A stretch of 64,000 nucleotides of DNA from Porites lobata (Eukaryota; Cnidaria; Anthozoa; Scleractinia; Poritidae): assembly GCA_942486035.1 (NCBI GenBank), contig CALNXK010000024.1, positions 3,956,001-4,020,000 on the forward strand. The letters run 5' to 3'. A program made the translations under genes and the position numbers. This document shows, in pieces, positions 56,741 to 64,000 of the stretch (position 1 is the first letter of the stretch; every line of letters begins with the position of its first letter). The notes under the pieces were generated by a model. That model had not been told where the DNA came from and searched no databases. It saw only the letters and a program-made list of their open reading frames with translations.

Positions 56741-59086
56741 CTTTCATGCCTTGCCTCTATTTTATTTTCGCGCGAACGCACGTTAAAATTACACGGAAGT
56801 GGAAATCGATCTACCCTAGGCACAATAGTGGGTGATGAGTCCTGCGACGACCATCGTGGGTCGTGCGTCTCGCGTGAGTCGTGTGACTTCTAGGTGTTGT
56901 ATTTTCATGCGGAAAAGTTTAGTTTAATACGCTATAGGGTATGAAATACCAGGCAACCAACCAAAGCCAATTTTACGCACCCAGATATTATTCTTATTCA
57001 AGCTGTATTTAACTCCTTTTGAACTCGCATTTTTATTCCTTGATAATGGCGTCATGATGTTGCCGAAACGTCGCAACATTAAATCGTTATTTTTTACATG
57101 CTTAAGTTGTATTTTGTTTTGCAATTGGTTAAATCAGAATTGTCTCCTGGTTAAATACGTTATTAACAGCTATAAATTAATGGTGTTGATTATGCTTGGT
57201 GTGCCGGGTGCACCTCAGCTGGAGTGGATATGTTACTAACAATGGTCATCAAGTGTGGTATATAAATTGCTAATACAAATATTTTAATAACCCGTTTCAC
57301 AATCCTACATGAAATGCTAATTTGTGTACGTGCTGTGTGGAAGCACTCTTGTGAAACCAACCATGCGACAATTTCTACGGTGACTTCTATACTAAGCGGA
57401 CACTCCGAGGACCCTAGTTAGTGCATCTGACAGGTGAGTTGACCAGAACGTACGCCGGAATTTCGCCATAAAGAGTCAGAAACCAAAACAAGCAAGAGAG
57501 GAGAACTGCACTTACGGTAGGTGGGTTTCCTAAGTTTTCCATCTATGGCTAGAAACACATCCGCATAATTTTTGCAACTTAATTTGGCGGGAAAAGAGCA
57601 AATGAAGCACCTACACCGCATGCGCAGGTTTCGGTTCACAGGACATTCATTTTTTTACAAAAAGAAACGCTACTCTATTGTCTTAGAATAATAGGCTAGC
57701 TTCAACCTGTCAAAATAGTCTAAGCAATTAGTCTATTATAATAGATTATACACCCTTTGTCGAATCTTTTAGTTAATTGGTGTGAGTCCATACAGCCAAA
57801 TCAGTTCGTCACTTGAACTTGTGGTGGAAACATCATTTAAGGTCCCAAGAGGTGAGCCTATTATTACGATTTTGAATTGACAAAGATAAGTTATTGTTGC
57901 CTCGTTATTGCATGTGTTCTCAAATTAACTCAAAGAATGTTATGTTGATGGGATCTAATCCTTTGCACAGTCTTCTGTCTTATTTTTTGATTCATGATCG
58001 AAAATTAGCTCGGTCTGAAAAAGCGCGCGGGCTTCGCTGAGAACCGCTCGCGCAAAAATTTTACCTCTTTCCCTAGTTTTACACAATAACATTAGTACAT
58101 AGTAAAATCGACCAAGTAACTTTTGAAAACTTGAGACTGACACAAAAAAAGGCTTCTTATTCTTTCAACCATTTTTAATGATCTTGTATCTGATAACTTC
58201 TCAGAAAAGCACTTTATCATAGCAGATAAGAAGACTATTTTAACTGGCTTAATTCTCACTGGAAGTGCAGCCAAAACTTTAAAACAAGTTGTTACTTTCT
58301 AAAATGAAAAAAATTCAGAATCCTCTTTGGAAACGTACATGTAAGTGCCATATCATTCCAGCTGCAATGTAAATGCCATTGTTTAAATCAAATAAAATTT
58401 TCATTGATACAATTGCAGAATTTACAGTTTCTTCTTTTTAACGATGTTCATTTTTACACAACTTCAGTTTTTTTTATAATGATTTTATATGAGGAATAAG
58501 CTGAACCACTAAATACTCTGAGCTATATATATTGTATTTTTTCTTCAGAAGAAAATAACCTATTTAAGAACCTAAATAGCCTAAACTTGTGATAACTGCC
58601 ATTTATATTAAGAAGCTGTTTATGCTAACTTGAAAAAAAACCAGGTTTTTAGTCGCGGGGTTTCACAGTATTAATATTGCATTTAGTTGAGGATTAGGGT
58701 TGTTTACGAACAAGCGCTAAACTGAAATAATTAAAAATCATAAGTACTTGTTCAGTTAGGCCATCGTAATTTGATTGAAAATTAAACACAAACAACTGTG
58801 ATAAACAAGGAAAACCAGTGCATTTTCACAATGAAATTTACTGTGACCTTACATGTACTGCTAGCGGCCTGGCGTAAGATAACCTACATTTGCATAGGTA
58901 ACTGTTGCAGTGTTTCAAAACTGTGTGCTCAGTTTACCATGTCTGTCACCGCTGTTTGTGTTATTAATATTGTCTAACAAATTTTAGCCGCCAAAAAATG
59001 CAATGTAATGTTTCATGCTTGATGCTTGCAAACAAATGAGTCAGAATTGCGCGCAATGAATAAATTATCATAATTATCTACTGTAC

Positions 59087-59518
59087 TACCGTATTTATTC
59101 GATTAACCGCCCTGGGCGCTTATTAAATTTTTGGACCTTGAGAGTGGGCGCTTATTCGAGGTGGGCGCTTATTCGAGGCTGGGCGCTTATTAAATTTTCA
59201 CTATTTTCAGGAAGTGAAGTATGTTTATTTTGCAACAAAACAATAAATGCTAATAACAAAACGCGAAGAAGTAACAAAGAAAGGTTTCTGTATAATACTC
59301 TGAAGAAAGCTCCGTCCTCCGGGAAGTCTCTTATTAGAATTTATTCACTCAAGTGGGTGGGGTGGGGGTGAGCGCTTATTTGAGTTTGATTGGGAGGAGG
59401 AGGGGGTGGGCGCTTATTCGAGGCTGGGCGCTTATTAACTTTTTCTGCCTTTAGGATGGGCGCTTATTCGAGGTGGGCGCTAATTCGAGGTTGGGCGCTT
59501 ATTCGAATAAATACGGTA
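59087..59518. mobile_element. TA-flanked MITE with internal GGGCGCTTATTCGAG repeats
   Basis: The ends taccgtatttattcgattaa and, reverse-complemented at the right, taccgtatttattcgaataa are inverted, and each is followed by a cgccc. The word gggcgcttatt occurs about ten times, often as gggcgcttattcgagg. The plan is the same as for 4757-5091. A 120-bp unrelated stretch (59210-59345) splits the repeats. The frames through it are repeat-derived. Confidence 0.8.
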
Positions 59519-60586
59519 TTCCTTCAGGACCTGACCAAGCTCGCAAGCTCGTGTCTTTCAAAAAACCGGCCAAATCGTTAGATTTGAATTCGGAGTGGAA
59601 AAGTGGCCTGGAAATTAAAAGGTTTTTGGTTTTTTTCGAGAGATAATCGACCATTGTGTCTTTATTTCAACTTTTCCATTTTTTATCATCGCAAGCAAAA
59701 CTAATAAATCTGCATGGCATGATTGTCATAATTAGACTTACTTGGTAATAATCACAACTGGACTTGCCGGAAATGAAGATGCTTTGCCAAATTTGAGCAG
59801 CAGAGTTCAAGGGTGAAATTGAAAGTGTCCACCGAGTCGCTATTCCCTAACAAAAAAGAGTTTGTCTGCTTTTCAAGTTGAAAAGCAGACCGTTTCAGTA
59901 TCATTCCCATCGATAAATTAAATTTTTTGATGTTAATTCGTTATTAGAGATCTTCTTTCCCTCTAAAATTGTCTGTTAATGGTCTATCCGTTACGCTAAA
60001 AGAAAAATAATTCGTAGCTCGATTGTTTCCTAATTATCCTTTTTATGTTATTTTCTTTTCTTTTTTTTTTCATTCAACATCACCTGATAAAGTTTTCATT
60101 TCGTTTTATTTTCAAAACACCTTGAAATTGAGACTGAGAATTCAAAAAAAAGACTTAGACTCACTGACTTATTGTATGTTGCCTTTCATTTTTAGTAACT
60201 GCATTAAACAAAGAAGCTAACTCGCGGCTAAAGCGGCCTTTATATATAATTTCCTCTTGTTGTTTTTGGTTTTAATGGCTCGGTGGTTGGTAGAAAAATC
60301 CTGTGGTTGTTTTCTCGACGAATACTGAGAAAGGGAGCCGGAATCTCTAACTGAGAAAAAAAAACACACAGGTACTGCGTCTACTTGTGCTTTCTTGGTT
60401 CAGCCGTACCTTCCTATGCCGCTCTAAGCGTATGATCTACTACCTAGAGCCAAATGATTTATCATTGAATTGCTTTTGTTTTTGGGATAAGTTAACTGAA
60501 TTAAAAATCACTTTAAACAGTCGATTCTTTTCATACATGTTTTAGATCCTTCTAGTCCTTTGTTTTGCTCTGGTTACACTATCACC

Positions 60587-61947
60587 ATGAAGACCGCCTT
60601 TTCGTTTATGATGCTGACAATTTTGGCAATTATGATGACGTCAGTAATATCACGTGGCGTTTCGTCCCGTCGTGCCTATAGAGGTAAGTTACTCTTGCAC
60701 TCTATTGTTCAAAGCGCTCAGAATTGTACGATATGTTAATGCCCTTATGGCATTTGAAAATAAAACTGTTTCTTACTAACATTACGACTTCATTAATTTG
60801 ATAAAGACAGTATTTGAACGAAAATAATATAATACCCTTGGAACAAGCTTTCAGCTATAAAACACGTTTAGTAATTATTGCTTGCATCTTCCAAATATGG
60901 CAAGTGCCGGCTGGTTATGGAGAATTAGCTGGGGGATTGAAGCCAATCAGAAACGACGAAATATTTGAAAGAAATTTAATCATCAGTTTCATTTCTTCTT
61001 CCTTGGGCTTTTTTCTAAATTCTCCTTTCATTTTCTTTTCTCTCTTTCTGGGAGTGTTCATGGTTTGTTAGATACAAGTCAATGTGAAGATTGTTATTGA
61101 TTTCTAGCTGGATTTTTAAAAAACGTTACTTTAAAATTGCGGCTCTTTCGTCCAAAGTAGCCAAAACTAAAACACTAAGATTACAATCATTGCTTTTTTT
61201 TCTCTTCTCCTCTCTTTTGTCTCCACGCTCCCTTTATCCAACATTTGACAAATTGAACGACATAGAATATGGTGGATGAATTTTGAAAAAGCGTGAATTC
61301 ACTTTTTAAGAGACGTTTTCGCCAAAGTCGTCGTCTTTGTTGCGTAAACTCCTTTGAAAATAAAAGAAACGATTCCGTTAAATCAAATACAGTCCCATGG
61401 TTGAATTCGAACAGAACCAAACCAGTTTCTCGAACAACCTCACCAAAATGGCCACTCAAGGCTGCTAGCACCAGGCCCTTAGGATTGTATCGCGAGCAGA
61501 TAGCTCCCTTCTGGGGTCGTTCGCTCACTTCGGTACCGCAAAGACTCGACTCGACTTCTTGCAGTCTGTCTTGACGGAGTAGCACTGAAAAATTACCTTG
61601 CTTACTTACGTCTTCACTTTACAATTTCAGAGCTTCGTGCAAGATACTTCAGAACAAAGGCTGAGTTTGACAGACCCGCCTACATGAATGAACCAGCCGA
61701 AGAATGCGGAAAGTGCTTTCCACAATGCTATCAGGTAGGGGACAACGGAGATCAGATTAAGACGTGTGCGTCAGAATGCCACTGTCCAAAGAAACGAAAT
61801 GTGGACGTTTACTTTGACGAACCTTTTATGGACGCTAAGGATCCAGAATTTTGTGGAGAATGCTTTCCTCCTCCTGGCGGATGTTATCAGGATGGTGACA
61901 ACACAGACCAGATAACCACCTGTCTTGATGAATGCAAGTGTGTTTAG
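60587..61947 (+). CDS. Secreted precursor with two six-cysteine domains
   Basis: Two exons, 60587-60683 and 61631-61947 (TAG), join in phase 1 through a 947-bp GT-AG intron into 137 residues. Residues 1-22 are a signal peptide. Residues 23-56 are a basic, Cys-free propeptide-like stretch with RR at 28-29. Domain 1 has Cys at 58, 61, 65, 78, 82 and 84; domain 2 has Cys at 107, 110, 117, 130, 134 and 136. Both share the plan C-x2-C-x(3 or 6)-C-x12-C-x3-C-x-C and a GDN-DQI-T core before the fourth Cys. KKR at 86-88 between them could be a proprotein cleavage site. I recognise no named family. A secreted defence, venom-like or structural peptide is possible, but nothing in the sequence decides. 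The intron after the signal/pro region is common in such genes. Confidence 0.85.
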
Positions 61948-63597
61948 TTCACCTAAGCCTAGCGCTCAGTGTCACGCCAGTTATTTTGTGACGGATGGTA
62001 CGAAGAGAAGAAAAAAAACTGCATTCAGTAGTCTTAAAAATTATTATTTGTTTCTGATAATTAATCTGTGCCAACATTTAGATTAGGTATAAAGTGGTTC
62101 AAAGAATTCATGATGTGAACATGTGAAAGCAGTGAAATCCGCCTTGGCAGCCTTTTAAGTGAATTCTTGTTATTTTCCTGACATGTCGTCACATTCTAGT
62201 ACAGAAAATACAAACGCGTCCACCCTATTAAGCTTAGGACGACCTCCTTTCTAATTTTCCGTATTGCCATCTCCGTAGGGCCCTTTCTCTGAACAGAGCT
62301 TGGGATGTTTGAATTTTTTAAAAAGCTTTTGGGTTGAACCAAATTAAAAAGGCGATCGGGAAGGCTGTCACGTAGGTAAAGAAGATGACTTTGTCGTTTT
62401 CATCGGAAGGCGATACGGAAATTTTAGGAAGGGAAAATCAGGTGCACGCAAGAACGCGACTGAAGGTACTGGGCAACGACTTGCTGTGATCAGGCTTTCA
62501 TTGCGGAAGTGAAAAGTCACTTGTTTCAGACAATTGTATCTTCTATACGCTAAATATGACATGTATGTAGGTGTCGCGCCAATCAGCGATGCTTTGTTTT
62601 GGAAAATTGGGCAGATTTAAACCGCTATAGTCTGAAATGGGGCAAGAATTGTTTCCTATGTCTAGAAATGAGATGCGGATTTTGGAGCAATCTCTAGAAA
62701 ATTCAAGGTAGAGAGGGAAGGAGGAAACCAATAAGGCTTATCCATATTGGAACTATTTGGGTGACGTATAACCACTCAAGTCAGCATCAGGAACGTACTC
62801 GTTTGGACCTTAGACTATGTAGAATTAATTGGTTCAATGGTTTAATTTAGATTTTTTTTTAAGACAATTAAAACCAGCACATTTTTCTATCATGTTTGCT
62901 GTGAAAAAATTTTGTTGCAATGCTAATTTTGTTTTGTGATACCAGTATATTGTACACGTATATTTACATTTAACGCATGTAAACTGCGATCAGGGAGCTT
63001 TGCAGTGATCCATTTCGAAGTGCTGAAACGCAGTGAACTTGCTGCAACCCGTTTTCAACAATATTAAAAAGTGCAGCAACATTTTGAATTTATTGACTCT
63101 TGTATTGTAACACTTCTAATCGATTGTATTCCTTTCTCTGGTAAGCCTAAACTTGCACTGGCTATATTCACTGACTATGAATCACTTGATAGCGGACATT
63201 CTTACGGCCATCCATGTCATGGACAACTGACAGCTGTCAGAAAGGGTATCCACTGACCAGTCACCTGACTATATTGCGGGCTTAAGTGTACAACTCTTGG
63301 TGATGTGTTGTTTTAACGTTATCTTTTGGCTATAATGAAAAGGCCATATTATAAATAACTAGTTAACCTCGTCCGTTCCGTCATTACAGGGAAATCTCAG
63401 TCTGAGATTTCACTCTCAGTTAATGATATAATGTGATAACATTATGATCTACATACTAAGATTACCATTTAGTTGATGAGGGGGATCATTTTGAAGAAAA
63501 ACATTCCTTCAAAAAATTGCCGTTTTTTTTTTTTTCAACAAAACCTCCTCAACGCTCAGGAATTATAGAAGAATAGAATACGCCTCCTTAACGGTTT
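61948..63597. other. 3' flank of the cysteine-rich gene, no gene seen
   Basis: No canonical AATAAA was found close after the stop codon. The remaining sequence to 63597 contains only short opposite-strand frames, with no splice-supported exon. Confidence 0.5.
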
Positions 63598-64000
63598 TAC
63601 GTCAGAGCGATTTTCGTATGACCTTGACATGAAAAGGCCCGAACAAAACAGAAACAACAAACGAACGAAAAAAGAGCGATTTGATTGGTTTATCGAACTG
63701 ATACAAACGCGCATGGTTTTTGGTTGGTTAAGAGAACGCTCTGGTGAAAAAACTTCATGCTCGAGAACTTTCTAGAAATCAACCGATACTTCGCTTTGAC
63801 GTCATACTGCAACACGACTGGCCAATCGAACAATACCCTCTCCAAATTAATAGTGTTTTCTTTGGCGGGAAAACGAAGAGGGCATGTTTTGATCTTTTCA
63901 TCTATTTGCTGATAAAACAAATAACGAACACTTACCGAAACCATTTTTCAAGGTCATACGAAAATCGCTCTATCTTTGCCTTTCCAGCAAAATAAAGGAG
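63598..64000. repeat. Second copy of the 51006-52125 repeat family, cut by the window end
   Basis: From about 63905 the sequence gctgataaaacaaataacga and onward through ccagcaaaataaaggag repeats 52007-52105 with few changes. The upstream part differs (cgcgcatggtttttggttgg, gtgttttctttggcgggaaa). The element runs past position 64000. Confidence 0.6.

Larger units (their letters stand above)
53535..60586. other. Gene-poor region with transposons and simple repeats
   Basis: No supported exon. Listed separately are elements at 53753-54386, 54676-54794, 55296-55481, 56105-56206, 56552-56740 and 59087-59518, plus a copy of the 45463 repeat at 57038-57090. Region 57100-59080 and region 59520-60580 show only AT-rich DNA. 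The promoter of the cysteine-rich gene should lie just below 60587. Confidence 0.6.

Noticed and set aside
57028..57090. Hammerhead ribozyme suggested by TCATGATG...CCGAAACG
   Set aside because: The conserved CUGANGA core is not present as such (catgatg instead of ctgatga) and the stems do not form correctly, so I keep it only as a dispersed repeat.
63744..63995. Opposed 83- and 84-codon frames at the right edge
   Set aside because: They lie over a dispersed repeat whose other copy (51990-52105) has no such conserved frame.

Overview
The window looks like nuclear DNA of a metazoan, most likely a cnidarian and probably an anthozoan such as a stony coral. The genes are split by GT-AG introns at positions known from animal orthologues. 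The surrounding DNA is AT-rich and packed with short inverted-repeat transposons, LINE remnants, a tRNA-derived SINE and (ATT)n tracts. The organism is inferred from gene content and repeat style, not from a database match. I found no prokaryotic operon, CRISPR array or rRNA.

Layout. From 1 to 7043 lies the 5' two thirds of an MBOAT acyltransferase gene of the HHAT/HHATL type (minus strand, five exons, its 3' end beyond the left edge). At 12271-13485 is an intronless gene for a membrane protein joining a lumenal TPM domain to a cytosolic RING finger (minus). From 16664 to 24674 is a complete nine-exon orthologue of WDR92/DNAAF10, an axonemal dynein assembly factor (minus); its first intron begins with six 81-bp repeats that copy the exon 1 splice donor. 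Two calmodulin-like genes follow in the same orientation: gene B (28824-35635, six exons) and gene A (41254-44688, four exons). Gene A has a second possible pair of first exons at 50277-50514. At 52451-53534 is a broken intronless DUF3472-type gene (minus). At 60587-61947 is a two-exon plus-strand gene for a secreted precursor with two six-cysteine domains.

The genes do not form a pathway. The two calmodulin-like genes are tandem paralogues, and DNAAF10 is expected in ciliated cells. The rest is intergenic or intronic DNA shaped by transposons. Several elements have visible target-site duplications: 9 bp at 6102-6675 and 47646-47971, 5 bp at 2205-2313 and 54676-54794, and 13 bp for the SINE at 43843-44135. 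At 46.8-49.1 kb three elements are nested inside each other.

All exon models were read by eye from reading frame, splice signals and remembered family sequences. They need transcript support, and family names for repeats are tentative.
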